Made by a program: the position numbers and the translations under genes. From Sordaria brevicollis (taxonomy: Eukaryota; Ascomycota; Sordariomycetes; Sordariales; Sordariaceae), in the NCBI GenBank assembly GCA_033439795.1, contig JAUTDP010000008.1:2542001-2606000 (forward strand): a stretch of DNA of 64,000 nucleotides. The letters run 5' to 3'. Shown here piece by piece: positions 36,401 to 50,300 of the stretch. Under the pieces are notes generated by a model. The model was given only the letters and a program-made list of their open reading frames with translations. It was not told the origin of the DNA and did not search any database. Within the stretch, counting starts at the first letter, position 1. Each line of letters begins with the position of its first letter.

Positions 36401-37690
36401 GCTGCTCGTGCTGGAAATGGAGTCCGATCCGGGGCTGGAGAAAGCGGGGGTCGGGGGTTGTCGGAGGAAGGAGGAAGTGGAAGGATGAGAAGATGACACG
36501 AACATTGAGACCGTCTTCGAACAACGGCGCCATCGCTGCTGCACGAACGGTGATCAAAATGAGATCGCTTCTTTTTTTTCTCTCTCTCTCTTTCTTTTCC
36601 TCTTGTCCGCTTTTGTTCGCGGTCAACAAGGGCCGGGGACTCGAGGGTCTCGCGAAAGTCGCGACGTCATTGCTGACAGGAGGAACTTCCCCGACCCCGG
36701 CCCCTCTCTCTCTCGTTCACGACTCACAAAACCGCGGAGGAGGACCCGCCCGGCAACGGCTCCCCGTTCACCTTGTTTCGTTGCTTGTCTTTTTTTTTCG
36801 GACAGCAGCTCCTGGCTTTTCGAAACGACGAATCTGGCAATCAACGTCTCGTCGTCTCGGATAGCCATGCCCATGCGGTGTTTGCCTTGGCACCTGTCAT
36901 CACTCTTCTCTGTTGCTTGCTTGTGATAATGTGAATCTTAGATCTCTCCTTTTCTTATGGCGTAGCATCGTAATCTTGGGTAAGTTGGGGTGATCTTCCC
37001 CATTGCCTACCTGATATGGCAAGGAGTCGTAGCACATCTCACACAGAGTTGCAGGTTTTGAAAATGTCTTGACATGTGAGGCTTGCTGGCGAGAACAACG
37101 TTGAGGATGAGCAAGCCCCGTTGAAAATAACGTTGACGTTGAGATGTGGAAGAAGCTTCCGGAGCCGGCGTTGCCCATGATCAGATGGAAGGAAGTCATG
37201 ATGAACACGATGACGATAACGACGACGACGAGGATGAAGATGATGAGAAGAATAGAAAGTCGATTCATTACGATGGACTACCAACCTACCGAAAACTGAA
37301 CAGCCCTACAACCCTATGGAAAGTGGATAGATGGCCAAGCAACGAAGTGAGTGCATTCCCACCGTTTCTTTGTTAGTGAAGTGCATTTTGAGATGGAGTT
37401 CTTGCTGTATGTACCATGGTGGATATTGCTGATATCGGCTCTTAACTCAAACACGCCTTTCTCATGCAGGTTCCTGTTAACGCTCTAATTCATCCCACTT
37501 TGTACTCGACACATTCACAAACCACCAAAAGAGCATCATCAATTGCTATTTCATCTTTCCGCTAGACAACATCACACACACCCTTCGACATGGCATACAT
37601 CGCATGACCTCATACAAACATACAGAATCGTTTCATAAGGCTAGTTTGCCCTTCTTAAACCGAAAACACCACCCAAAAGTGACCGCTACA

Positions 37691-37876
37691 ATGGCATCAC
37701 CATCCACAGCTGCACCCTTTCACCTCCGCTTGAAACGCACACCTTCACACTCAAAACTCAAGTCGAATCGCTCCCGTTCAATCACCGGGTCAACACCGCC
37801 GCCGACACGTTCGTTTCCCTTTCGGCCCCGGCGCGCCGCATTGGGGCGTGTTTCAATCTCGATTCGAGATTTGTGA
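37691..37876 (+). CDS. Candidate 61-codon basic ORF, weak
   Basis: The frame starts at ATG 37,691 (ACA before ATG GCA, a favourable fungal context) and ends with TGA. It encodes a Ser/Pro/Arg/Lys-rich peptide. The 200 bases before it are CA- and CT-rich like many fungal 5' leaders and contain a five-codon upstream ATG frame (ATG GCA TAC ATC GCA TGA, about 37,590). No domain is visible. It may be a chance frame, a first exon whose partners I cannot place, or part of a non-coding transcript. Confidence 0.25.
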   Translation: MASPSTAAPFHLRLKRTPSHSKLKSNRSRSITGSTPPPTRSFPFRPRRAALGRVSISIRDL

Positions 37877-38075
37877 GGCGTCGCGCGCGTCGCGGCTGCT
37901 GGCGGTAGGGCGGTAGACGCTAGACTTTTAGAAGGTAGGCTTGAGACAACGCGAACTGACAGCTGCTGCTGCAAATTGCAAGTGTTCTGACAGCCAGCGA
38001 GACACCCGACACACACACACCCTCACGATGGCGGTGGATGCTGCTATGATTGCGAGTTCGACGGGGCTTGCACGG

Positions 38076-38407
38076 GTACAATACAACCCTGGTTTGTTTG
38101 TTAGCGCAATACTCTGGACCAGGGTTAAATAGGGGAGATTTGGAACTCTTATTGGCCTTCTTGAGGTTTTCGTTTGAAGCAATTCACAATGACCAGGGCT
38201 TAGAACGCCACGAAAGCCTCTTTTCTATCTCTTTCCGTCTCTCTCCGTATCCCTCGAGGCTTGGAAAAGCTGGAGGATATAAGAAGGCCGCACTTCTTCA
38301 GCACCTGTCCGCTCGATTCTCAAGTGCTTTTCACTTTCACTGGCTCGAGAAGGAAACTGGGCGTTCTTTTGTACCAAACTAACAAACAAACCAGGGTTAG
38401 ATTGTAC
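38076..38407. repeat. 29-bp inverted repeat pair, MITE-like
   Basis: 38,076-38,104 (GTACAAT..AACCCTGG then TTTGTTTGTTAG) and 38,379-38,407 are reverse complements at 27 of 29 positions, 274 bp apart. The interior has no coding capacity. No clear target duplication was found beyond GTAC being part of both ends, so the class of element is unknown. It could also be a hairpin-forming transcript. Confidence 0.6.
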
Positions 38408-41400
38408 GTACCACTTTCCACTTTGACTGTTTTGGAAGTTTGCAGCCCTTCCATCTGTTCTCCGTTTGAGGCTCCTCCGTTTTTCCCTTGGAGCGAGACA
38501 GAACGCCAAGCAGCTGGCCGTCCGTTTTTTTTTTGCCCTTCCGGTTTCTGAGAACAATACCCGAATCTGTACATATTACCCCGAATTTGTTTGTGTCTTG
38601 GGAAGTCTGTTTTTTTCCTGTTTTAGGTTATTTTATCCCACCCATCCATCCCACGCGAGCCACGCCCACACCCACACGGCACTATCCATCCCACCATCAT
38701 CACCGTTTCCGCCATGTTAATTCCAATTTTGGCCCGCTTGATGTTTGCGTGTTAAAGTTTGTTGTTGTTCTGGTTTGTGTTACAACATCCCTCCAATTTC
38801 ATCCCATCCCTTCTCTCGTGCCTCTCCCTCCCTTCTAACATCGTCATCATCATCGCCATCCCCGTCTAACACGCGAGCGGCGGCGGAAACGGAAGGGAAG
38901 GGATGACATGGGGTGGGATGACGGACATTGAACATGGGAAAGCTTGGGGCACAGCAAACCTTCAGATGCTTTGTTATATTTGTACGGGGTATGGGGGAAT
39001 AAACCTCCATGGGAAACGAACCGAAGGGAGAAAGAAAGGAACCGGTCAGTAGTAGCCGTGTAAGTGCAAGTGGGTGGTGACTCAGCAAGGCGAAGAAGGA
39101 TTGAGGATGATATTTACTCATCCCCGACACCGACATTTCTGTATGCCCGTCACATCTGGGGGAACACCGGGGGAATTTGTAGGATTGGAGATAAACACAG
39201 CCACTACTGAACGGCGGAACGGCGGCGGCGAATTTTGCGACGCCGCCCCAGGCTATATTGCTTACTACTGGTCTGGACGTATCTGTACCTATGTAAAGCT
39301 CGTCTGCTTGTCTGACTGGATTCGTTGTCCAATATACGATGCGATAGGAAGATGGGGATGCTACTGAAAGGTGTTTGGTTGATAGGATTGTTACGGTAGT
39401 ACAGGAACTTTTGTTCCAAAAGAGTTCCAGGTTAACCTAGGTACCCACGGCTGACACCTACACACACGCAATGACACCATCTGGGGTGCATTAGGCTATG
39501 GTTTCCATACTGTAACTCCGATCTCTGAATCTGATGAGTGAGAGCCCGGCCACGTTCCATATGTTCTCGATTGCTTACCTATCAGGGAACATCACCAGAC
39601 TCGGATCAATTACACACGGCCCCCGTATGAGAGAGAGGTTCATGTTGCCTTGCGGCTCAAGGGTGGGATCAATGGATACCCTACAACACGTGCATCTTCC
39701 TCCATTTAGCCCAGACCGGGTTCAAGAAGAAGAAGAAGAAGAAGAAGAAGAAGAATCCAGATCTGGAATTCTAGCAGATCTTAAGATCGTCGCCGTGTTT
39801 CATCACCACCCATCTCTCCATGTCCAACACAGTGATAATTGTTAGTGCATGGCATCAAAGACAGACAGGTTCGCGTAGAAGCTATAGAGAGCTGTAAACA
39901 GCAACAACCACGCACGAACGGACCGAATATCATCAAGACCCCTAACGGTCTGGTCTGGTCTGGTCTGGTCGGATATCAATGTGGAGAGAGAGTATAGTAT
40001 GTCTCAGTCATCCTTTCGTTTTGGAGCTCTTTGCTCGTTCTGGTTCGGTTTTACGGTGTTCATAGCATGGATCATGTTCAAGATATGTCATGGGCTCCAG
40101 TCCACTCGCATCGATGCCTCCCCTCCGTCCGTCGTGCAACGCACTCCGTTTCAATCGGATTTGCGGCGAATTTGGGGACAGAGCCTCTGAAGTGGAAGGA
40201 AGGCCTGACGCTATTCTGTGGTCTGCGATCCACAAGCTAAGGTCGGAGAGACCTCCGTCATACGCTGCCTTCAGGGCATAAAAAGTGTCCAAAATAGGGG
40301 TCTTATTCACCACAAATGCCTCTTCTCGGGATAGCGCGGAGATGATGTGGAGGTGGGAGAGGTAGCCGGAGCAGCGCGAATGTTTTGGAATCCTCAGCCT
40401 GAACAGCCTCACCTACGGCAATTGAGATTAAATGTCATAAATGATGGGACACTCCTAAAATCCATCATCCATGATTGCACCCCATTTCCTTTCCTCTTCT
40501 TTCCATGGCTCTCCTCTTCCGGCTCTTCCGCGAGAAAGACGCGAGACGGAACCAAACAGCGTGGTCCTGGTGCTGGACTGGTACAAGTTTCGTGGGGAAA
40601 ATGTGGACGGACAGGCTCGCTTATCACGTATCCTCGTGGCTTTTTTTCTCGGCGATGGTTTTGATGAACTGTGAAAGAAAGTCCGGTAGGTTGCTTAAAA
40701 AGGGTTTGGCTGTGTTTCATCCCACATTAAGGGTTCTCCCAGTTGGGTACTGTTTCCAGCCTGAGGGGCTTGTTAATTTGATGCTATTCGGGATTCATTT
40801 GCTTCGTCGTCGTCGTTGTCGTCGTCGTTGTCGTCGTCGATGTTGCCGTCGGGCACCACTTGACTTCGTATAGAGAAAAGTGTTGAAATTACGGACTTGA
40901 TCCATGGATGGAAAGTTCCGCGTGGCATGCAACATTACTGTTTTACGTGTTGTGAGTGTTTTACCCCCGTGAAATCCCGATTCGTAAACAAGGCGATTCG
41001 GTGTTTGCGTGTTAGAACCCGTCCCGTTGGGCCGTATCGAATCCGGGTTTTAACCGTTCCTCCATATGGCATTTCGTATCCACTTCCCCGTCCCGGTTCC
41101 GTCGGTTCCGCCGGTCTCGGTCCTGTTTGGTAATCGGTTTGCCGAATCAAAATGCAAAAACTGTTGACAGGATTCAGAACGGCGCTGTAACCACAACAAC
41201 ACTGCAGTGTGTCTGGGGCGGATAACGGTCAACATCGGACGCACGCTACTGTCGGTACATTGCCTATGCATCTGATGAAAATTTTCCCAAGGGTTGCATG
41301 TTGCATACATCTGATTGATGTATCGGCCGCGACGCGGAAGATGGACAACTCACGGGCGGCGCCAAGGTCAGGGCAGCCTGTCAGAATCCAGCAAGCAACC

Positions 41401-44400
41401 TCGTAAAAATCTTTTTGAAACTTGAAACCTGACACTGCAAGAAAGGTGAATGACGCAACCTGCACACTTCCGGTGCGTTGGGTTATTGTCTCTGGCTGGC
41501 TGGCTGGCTGGCTGGCTAACTGCTGCCCGGCCATAATTTTGACCGCCTTTCTTTCCCTATATGTACAATCTGCTTGATGTTATTCCCATCACTATTATCA
41601 CCCTGCTATACTGCAACGCTGTTGGCGTTTTGCTTGGTGTTGATTGTCCATGTAATTCCGTCTTTGTGATTGGGCCAATATTTGCCAGTCGAAAAACAAA
41701 AACCTCTCCAAAAGTGGACAAGCACTCATTAAAGCCACGGTTATCCATCAACACTGATGCCCAACTTCCGCGGTCCAATCAGCATTTTAACCGGTTCTTC
41801 TTCCGCCCTGGGCCCTGTCGTTCTGGTTACCGTAGCAGTCAGGGCGGAACTGAAGGGATTTTGAACCAGGGAAGGGAAAGGAGTCGAAAAATTTTGCACT
41901 TGCTTCATCCCACGGAAACATCCACCGCATCCACCGTCAAGGCCTTGCTAGGGTGTCGTTGGGCCCAGCTTTCGCTTCAGATGAAAAAAAAAGCGTGGAA
42001 TTGGTGACGGAGACGGATTGACGGATGTTGGGTCCCGGGAGCTGCATCCGTCCTCGCTGTTATCGCATTCTGTGGTCGGTCGGAGTAACGGTGGGCATCT
42101 GGATCCACCGTCCGTTAAATTGGCAAGCGAATGAGAGCAGGGTCGATTCAGCGAATGGCGGGCCACGGGGAGCAACGGAAGGGTCGATCCGCTAAAATAA
42201 TGTCAAAGCTTAATTTTGTTGATCTTTGCATCGTGTCGCGGTGTAGCGTCAGAGGAGCGTTGAGGTGTAGCGGAGTTGGATGGGCAACGCGTCGGTGTGT
42301 TAGGATGTCAACGGTCAGGACGTGTTTTAACGCTGTCAACGTGTCGTCCGTATCTGGATGCCACAGTCCAGACGAAAACGCACATCCCTTGCAGGTGACA
42401 CGATCCCCCCTGTGTGGTCTCAACTACCTAACACTTAGTCTCGCGCTCAACCGCGTTTTCATCCCGTTTTGGCTATTCTGAGAGCACATCGCCGTTCGTC
42501 TGATGTTGATGAGACAGCCATCTGAAAATCCGGGGAAAACGGGCACTGGCTGACTACAGTGTCCTGAGTGCTAACAGAGCAGCTGCGTACATTGCTAGAG
42601 TCATGTGACTGCACAGACCTCTAATTGCCCTTTTTTTGCTTCTGGGAAAGCAGTCCGCCAACAAGGTTCGCAGATTGTCGTGTCGATCAACCCAAATCGC
42701 CGGAATATTATCGTTTCTATTCTGGATTGCTGTTAGAGATCTTTTGCGTATCGTGAGGTTTTCTACACTTCTCTACACTGCAACAGCACATCAAGTTTCA
42801 CATGTTGCTTCCATCTCTCCCCGTTTTCACCTTTCCGTGAAAAGGAGTTCTTGTCCGTGGCGGCGACCGCCGACCGTTCTCGCGGCCGCCGACCGTTCTC
42901 AGGACAGGGCACCGGCGGACATAACGACCTCGATAAGACAAAAAGGAAACATTGACCCAAAGAGGAAGGCATTCACAGCGGACAGGCGTCGGGGAACGGG
43001 GGGTGAACAGGATCCCCGGTCCTCGCTTATGCCTTGGATGACAACGCTAGAAGCATGGAAGGCCCGAAGAAGGGGCTTTCTTCAACTGCAGAATAGCCCC
43101 GAGGCCGGGCCTCGACCGACAAGTAGCCTTTTGTCGCCGCGGCCACCGGCTCTGTTCCCTTTTTCCTCAAAAAGGAGCCATGGCCCAGGAGGAGGAAATC
43201 AAACTTCAAACATCTCATATGGGGCCCCCGCCGGTCCCCTGCGAATAACTGCGTAATTTGGACCCGAGCACTCGGGAAATGGCGTCCTCACAGACTCCTT
43301 AGCGAGCGTTGGCGAGCGTTGGCGAGCCTCCTAGCCCGGGCAAGTCTGGACTCATCTGCAAGAGCTGGAACGCGCTCGCCTTGCTTTTCATCAGCTGTGT
43401 CCGCCGCGGAGAGCTGAGAGAGCTCCCGGAAACCTGGGGTTTGGTGATGGTTGACATCATTCGATGGCGTTGGCTCGGCCCCGATGATGTCGTCGAAGCT
43501 GATAAGAATGTCGCCAAGGCGGCCTGTGATAACAGCATTCCAACACCTCTCGTCTGTAGGTAGGCCTGCCGCAAACCTCGTGGCTCTATTTGACTCTGAA
43601 ACTCCCTAATTACTCCGGCTGTGCATTAGAAGCCTCTTAGCTATTGCAGAGCCCAGAAAGGAGAACTGAGGCAAGGCAAATGCGCGCTGGCGGTGGGCGG
43701 TGGTCGGGCGGATAAAAGAGGGCGGCCCTTGAAGCGAGTGTGGGAGGCATGGCCGGTCCGAACAGACAGGCTCGCGAAATTCGAAAAGGACATGGCTCCC
43801 ACAAGTATCCGACCGAGCGAAATGGCCGAGCCCCGAGCGAGAGCACTGGCAGGCCTGGCAGACACCTGAAAGAGAGCCGGCGACCAGCATGTGCAGCCGA
43901 TCATCCTCTTAACCATTTGGCTGCTAACCCCCAAATGGTGAGTGTGAGTCGGATTGGTCTCCCCGGAAGCCGTAGCGCGAGGGTAGGTCGAGATTAGCGA
44001 CAGGTCACCGCGCTCGAGATCGTTCACCAGGGCAGCATTGGACGAGTCAGTGCCGAGAACACAAGACGGCCAGCCGGAGCGACTTCCGGCACTGTATTTC
44101 ACTGCTTTTTTGGCCCTCGCTTGAGGTTCCCCGGCCGCCGTCCATTTTCAAATTGCTTCAAAGTGAACAGACCACTCCGGGTACTCTACGCAGTGCCACA
44201 AACGCTCCAGACGCCAGACTCACCAGCCAGACGTCGTTCGACATGTCAACTTTGCAACGGTGCACAGCCAAAGGTCTATCGATAAAGGAAAAAGGAAGAT
44301 TGACTCCATAATCAAACGGGTGCTCAGCTAATGCACCCGCGGGCCACTTCCGGGCAAGGGAAAATCTGGGGATGAGTGGGATGAGCTGTCACTCTGTCAC

Positions 44401-46070
44401 TCCAAAGGTCTGGACAGCAACACCACTCAGCCCGTGGGGGCGGCCTCAGACTCCGGTTCTGTGGGGGTTTCAACGCTTCAGCTGAACTGCTTTGAAAAGT
44501 CCCCTTTTGGGTAGTATCTCGAGACCACAGTTGGGGGGCAAGCGGGCGCTGTCGTGACTTTTTCCTATTTTGTGACACCATTCCCAAGCCACAATCGAGA
44601 TCCCCTCATATCCAGCCCATCGCATCCCACGGCTTGGTACAGTTGACGCAACACCGGTTATGCCCTATGCGAACTCGAACTGGATGCCTGAATTCAGGCA
44701 CCTGGGACAAAATAGCATACGCTCCGTAGGCATCACTTTCCTATCGCCATTGTACTCGATCTCATGGACGACAGGGCGCTGTGAGAGTTGGTGATGGATG
44801 GTTGGACAGAGACACCCAAACCTGAACTCGGGACCTGAACTCGAGATCTTAGAGCGTCATTCATCACATGGCCGGCCGGCTGGCTGTGCTTTGGCAAGCG
44901 CTCAATGCCTGTGACTCACTCTGACCTCTCACGAACCTACCATTCGCCTATCTACAATTGCTCGCCAGGCTTGTATAAGCGGCCAAGATAACTCGGTAAC
45001 CTACCGAAGGAGACACTGCATTGGTGCGTCATCGAAGCTGACCCGAAGTCTCCCGTCACGGAAAGCCTTGTTTTGAAACCACCATGAGAATCAAGATATC
45101 GACAAGTGTGGCCCTCATGAATGCGCCTTAGCCAGCTCTCATGGCGGTCTCGTCGGCAAACGGAAGGTACTTGGAGATGCTAGATATACACCCGCCACTT
45201 CTTAGGCACCGTTATCGTCAGCATCTTCTCCCACCTCCGGGCCGCTAGCTCTGTGGTGATACGGAAGGCGTGATAACAAGACCGGTAACATGCCCTCCGG
45301 ACCTCCTCCAGTGAAATGTCGTTGCCTTTGCACGCGCTTTCTGTTGAGAGAAGCCTGGCTTCTCAGAGGTTGTAGAAACGCTGGCGATATCCACTGACCG
45401 CCAGACCTAAAGCGCCGGCTTCAGAGCCAAGCGTTGATGCAATGCAAGGTGCATGTCTTTCCCGCCCTGCTTGGGCTGAGATAAGGTGCGGATAATCGCG
45501 AGCACATCACATGTTGTGGACACGGAACGACAAATCATCCACCATCAACCCCATCACAACACGCGGGTCTACCCGAGAACCACAGCTCTAGATACTCCGC
45601 GCGAATAAACCTCCATGGGGACTATCAACCATGATTGACGGTTTGACGTGCCCCCGATCTTCACACCGACCGTTTCACTACTGTCCCAAATGCACACTCC
45701 GTTTATAAGGGAGGTCGGGCCAGTCAACGCGCCCATGAAGTTCAGGACTGTTAGGCCGCTTCTTCCGGAGTCGGCGGACCCTTTAGGTAACGGCGGACGA
45801 GGTCCTTATTAGTCGGAAGGCGCACCGGTGAGCAAACATGCCGGACCGAGACCGGCAGTGTCATTCGGAACTGGCGATGCCAACTGCAAGGCTTCAAACT
45901 CTATCATCGATATCAACACCGCTTCATCAAATGCACTCCCACACCGTATATCATCCAGCTTCCCGCTCGTTTGTCCAGTCGCTAGCTAGCCCGCCAGATT
46001 GAGTTGCTGTAGGGGTTTTTATCTCTGTGCCTCCTAGCTTGTCTCTTCCATTGGCAGAGTTAACTTTTCC

Positions 46071-46289
46071 TTAACGACCTAACCATCGCTTCCAACAACG
46101 AACCAACGAAAACGGAAACTCGTAAACACTGTCGCCATTCTGCGAAGGACTGAGCGATTCCGAGATCTCCAGCAACGTTGTTTCGTTAACATTGGCATCA
46201 CCTACAACCACCGTTGCTACGTCGTACTCCGGATACATTTCACACAAGATCGACAGAGGGGTTTCCGGGGCATCAATGACATCCGGCAC
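46071..46289 (-). pseudogene. Possible gene fragment, unassigned
   Basis: This minus frame of 72 codons has balanced amino-acid composition (V-A-T-V-V-V-G-D-A-N-V and L-L-E-I-S-E-S-L-S) and ends in TAA. A TGA lies directly before the frame and the first ATG is internal, so it has no proper start. It might be an exon or a decayed piece of a gene. There is no family recognition. Confidence 0.2.
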
Positions 46290-47180
46290 TCAAATGCCGT
46301 TTCTCCTCAAAAGGTTGTTCCCGCATCATGGCCGTTTAGTTCGCCGCCCGAGCTCCGGATTCTCGCTCCAATTGACCCTTCCGTCCTTTTTTGTCGGGCT
46401 TCACGTAACCCATTCTCTCCTTTCTGTCTCATGGTCAGGGTCAGTAACTGTCAGCAGTGCCGGCCGAGCCTCGCTGTCTCGGTATTTGGTTGGACCCTGA
46501 GAAAATGAGGGCCTACGAAAAGAGTGTCACAGGCCTCACAAGCTTTCAAATTTGTCGATCCTCTCTTGCGTATCAAACCTTCCAAGACCCTGAGAGGCCT
46601 TCCTGACCCTTTGCCCTCAATATGCTATGCCTCGCACGCTTCACAACCAATCAGCCCCATATTAGCATTGTCAATCTCCCCCTCAACTTCAATAAACACC
46701 CTTCCTTCTCTGCGGAGGAGTTTGTTATGGAACATGACAGCCAACAACCAACAAGCACGGAGAAACAAACAATAGAACTCTCACCAGGGCTGGCTGGTCT
46801 CGTAACAAGTTATCAGTGCAGATCCACTCCGTCCAGCAACATCACAACCAACAAGGGTTGCCAGACCTAGAATCACTTTTACAACACTCACCGCGGTCAC
46901 CGCGGCACTAAGTCTAGGTATTCCGCTCGCGCGCTAGGCGCCGGGCGGCAAAAAGGGTCCATCGTTCCTTTTTCCGCAATATCTTCAGGTCGGCGAAGTC
47001 ACCTTCGGCTGTTTGGTCAATGTTCACCTTGGCGCCAATCGCGGTACCTGGTTTTCTTTACCTTCCAGACCGTATATACGAGATATAGGTACCTGCCAGA
47101 TCCGGTCTTTTGAAATATCCACTTTAGGTCCCCGAGGGGCAAAATATCGCCGAGAATCCTTCAGGACAAGGACAAGTGTA

Positions 47181-47382
47181 CAGTAATTATCCTAGCAACT
47201 GCAAACCCCCCAACTGCAAACCCATACAAAGTTACCTAGTTAATGCAAGCTTTTGCGTGGCAGCTATTCCCAGCTTTGTATGTAAGTCGGACCCTAGTAA
47301 CTGCAAAATGCCTAGTTAGTGCAAAGATCTTGGGCCGCCCCCATAGTGTACGCATTATTTGCAGTTGCTAGGATAATTACTG
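47181..47382. mobile_element. Tc1/mariner (pogo-like) MITE, 202 bp
   Basis: The 25-bp terminal inverted repeats (47,181-47,205 and 47,358-47,382) are perfect, begin CAGTAATTATCC, and are flanked by TA on both sides (47,179-47,180 and 47,383-47,384). CAGT ends with a TA duplication fit the pogo/Fot branch of Tc1/mariner. A 15-bp word of the form CCTAGNNANTGCAAR recurs at 47,191, 47,235, 47,293 and 47,311, and inverted at 47,358-47,372, so the terminal repeats share a subterminal motif. There is no coding capacity. Family assignment is from the ends only. Confidence 0.8.
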
Positions 47383-47384
47383 TA

Positions 47385-50300
47385 TTGATCCCCGGTACGG
47401 TAAATGTGAAGATACCTTCGCGAACAGCCAGCCCCCTTAGCACTTTGGTAACGGAGGGGCTCATAATAGAGAAAGAGTGAACGGATGGATGGATGGTAAA
47501 TGAAGGCATAGGGGTTATAGACGGTGATGCAAATACGGACGGCCAGTTGTTAGGTACCTGTGCCCGTTCCGTCGTACCGGTCCAGTTGACGATAGTATCA
47601 ACTCTATGCTACTAACTTCTAGGCGGGTGCTTTCCAACACGAGCTGACGAAGGTGATTTCAATAAATTTGATATTATCCGTCGAGCAAAGCCTGCGTGAG
47701 CATAACAGGAGGGTTGTTAACAGGTAACTTCGGGACGTGATGCCGAAAACCAAATCCACCCAATGAGACGCAAGAGTCGAGACACACTCCCGCTTCCGAC
47801 GGCTGTGATTGGTGTGCTGCTGGGTATTGATATTGCTAAGCTGAAGCTGAGTTGAGCTTTCAGTTGTCGTATCTGATGAGGCTTTTCTGAGAGTTTCTTT
47901 GGAGTTGTCGGGATCTGATAGACAATACGTTATCGAAGGGCCGAAGGCCAACCTCTGAGTAATGGATTTGGTTGGTCTAGTGTGTTCTATCGTGAGTTCG
48001 TGATGGGAGAGATATCGGATTGTAATGTGGTAGCTGACTGTGTCAATCCAAAACCAATCTTAGCGGAAGGGTAGGTATGAGGAATCTCCCCAGCTTGCTT
48101 TTGGATGTTATTCGGTTTGTGAGATTGGTAGAGGCTGGGACTTTGTCTGTCATCTTGCTCAAGCCACCATTTACCAAGATGATGTATAGCAGTGGGATGT
48201 AAAGGGTGGTCATTTCAAGGCGTTTTCCATGAGAAAGCCCAATCTGTTGGGAGCTCACACATCCCAAAGCTTCTCTTGATTTTCAACACCAGTTTAGGCA
48301 GCTGTCAGCATTGGATGAGAAATAGAGAGTGGAAGTAACATTCGGCTTTCATCGGCATCGCTCATCGTTCTTTCCTTTCCCAATCATACTCGTTTGGAGC
48401 TATAGAGGTATCTCGGGGCAGGTACGCACAAGATCAGACTCTTTCCACAGAGCCGCAGTCTGGGAAACTCCAAAATGGACCTCAAAGTCTAGACCTGATC
48501 GTCGTCAATCCGGGGAAGTGGGCTCTTCTGACGATCCATCCTGCAGCAAGCACCTTCCATGATATGTTTTGAGTCAACTTGAACACCAAGGATACATATT
48601 GTTCAAGTACTCAACCCATAAAGCTCTCCATGTAAAGGAGGTAAATTTCTCTTTTGGGCAGCATATTTCCCGCAGATTCACCGTTTTGCACCCTTCGTGA
48701 TTGTCCGTCTGGCCATCGGGCTGGTGTAAACGCATGAATGCCTAACTTCTACACTACGTACCATGATTTGTAACAGATCTAGCCCGTTCCCACGTGCGAA
48801 AGTTCCATTCAGGCATAAGTACATTATGCTTACCCGAAACTTTCTTCAAAACCTCATTGTTGCGGCACTTTACAGTTCCTGACTATCGCGACTGGCACAA
48901 TGGGTCTTGCCCTGAGTAGGTACCTTCCCTACAATCTCAAGGCCCAGACCGTGATGGATACAAAGAGTAGTGTAGGTACATTCATCATGTAAATCCGTTC
49001 GGCAGCTCCCGAACGTTTTCTTGCAGGCATGAATGCAGCTCAACAACAACAATGGGACCCTACAGATACCCAAAGTAACAGGGTATTGCCAGTACATTGA
49101 TCGACTCGCTTTGGTTTTTGGTTCTCCAGTTGGGACGGCAACGGAGATCTGAAACACAAAGGTGCTTGGTTTTTTTCTTTCTCTTGAAGTTGATGTGAGC
49201 AGCAGGCAGGAATGACTTGCATACCCTGAAACAATAAACATTCTTCAGACATCTCTTGGGGAAACGGTGGTGTTGATGGCCAGATCCTACCTACCTGTAC
49301 GATGCAGACACCGTTCTGAACTTTGATACTGCCAGTTTAGAAACGGCAACCTTTGACACCGGAAACACAACAAGCGTTTTCTGGAAAGGTGACTCAAGGT
49401 GTGTGATCCTCAGGTACACTAGAGGCCAGTGTCCGTCCTGCAATAGTCTATCACGACTAAACGGATGGATGGCTTGTAGACATACTCGGAATACAATCTC
49501 ACATAATCACAGTAATCCATCACGCATGGTCTCTACTCAAGACAAATCCTCGGTTTCTCCCGAGAGCAGATCGCAAAGAAAGCTCTCAAATGGCCCACCT
49601 CTGTCCCTGCCAGTATGTCATTGACAGCTCACAACCCTTATGTCTCAAGAGCTCTCATGGAATCCCCAGAGTGTCAAACTCCACGATCTGTGTAACGAAC
49701 AAGATTCCAGTTCGATTTAGGGGTTTGATCGACCAGTGTGGGCATCCAAGACTCTCTGGGGATCTGAGGAGGGCAAAATGGGAGGTATCACGGTGAGAAA
49801 GGAACCGTATCGGAATGAACTGACCGCCACGTGAGTTGCCGTCCAGTCCAGCTTCCTAGAAAAATGACTGACCTTCCTTGCCAGGTGATGGTGGTCGTGG
49901 CTTTGTGTTGTCATGGACGGAGCGAGTACGGAAGACAACCGCCGAGCACCTATGCCATGTGTTTCAACAATAATAACTCATGATCATCGTTTTTGTCCTC
50001 CATACCATATCGGAAAATTCTTTTCTTGATGACTTTCCTGCCACAAGCACTGAGAGCTGCCCATCTCAAACATGATTTCCCGCTTTTTTCAAGTGACGTT
50101 CATGTGCAGACACCTAGAACTAAAACACAAACACAGCTTCTCGGTATATCCCTCGTATGTCATCAATGTCCATCTTACCCATAAGCTCGAGCACCCAGCT
50201 CCACCACTAGAAGGAGCGAAGGAAGATCGCACAGAGTTTTGGTCAGAGAAAGACGGGACTAGAAACAGCTCCCTCTTCCTTCTTACAAGTCGTATGAGTC

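Larger units (their letters stand above)
33429..47178. other. Long interval without a supported gene
   Basis: No open frame here combines an ATG, plausible codon use and a recognisable domain. Simple repeats are frequent: G17 at 34,780-34,796, T-runs at 35,795-35,822, (AAG)n at 39,724-39,755, TCTGG repeats at about 39,946-39,968, CGT/TGT repeats at about 40,804-40,848, and CTGG repeats at 41,492-41,517. Two weak candidates were considered. One is a 61-codon ATG frame at 37,691-37,876 (+) behind leader-like CA-rich DNA. The other is a minus frame at 46,071-46,289 that lacks an ATG at its 5' end. An inverted repeat at 38,076-38,407 is listed separately. Confidence 0.55.

Noticed and set aside
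42636..43256. 206-codon plus-strand frame
   Set aside because: Composition resembles random translation of GC-rich DNA (Arg/Pro/Ser-heavy). It has no homology I can recognise and no ATG at the start of the frame.
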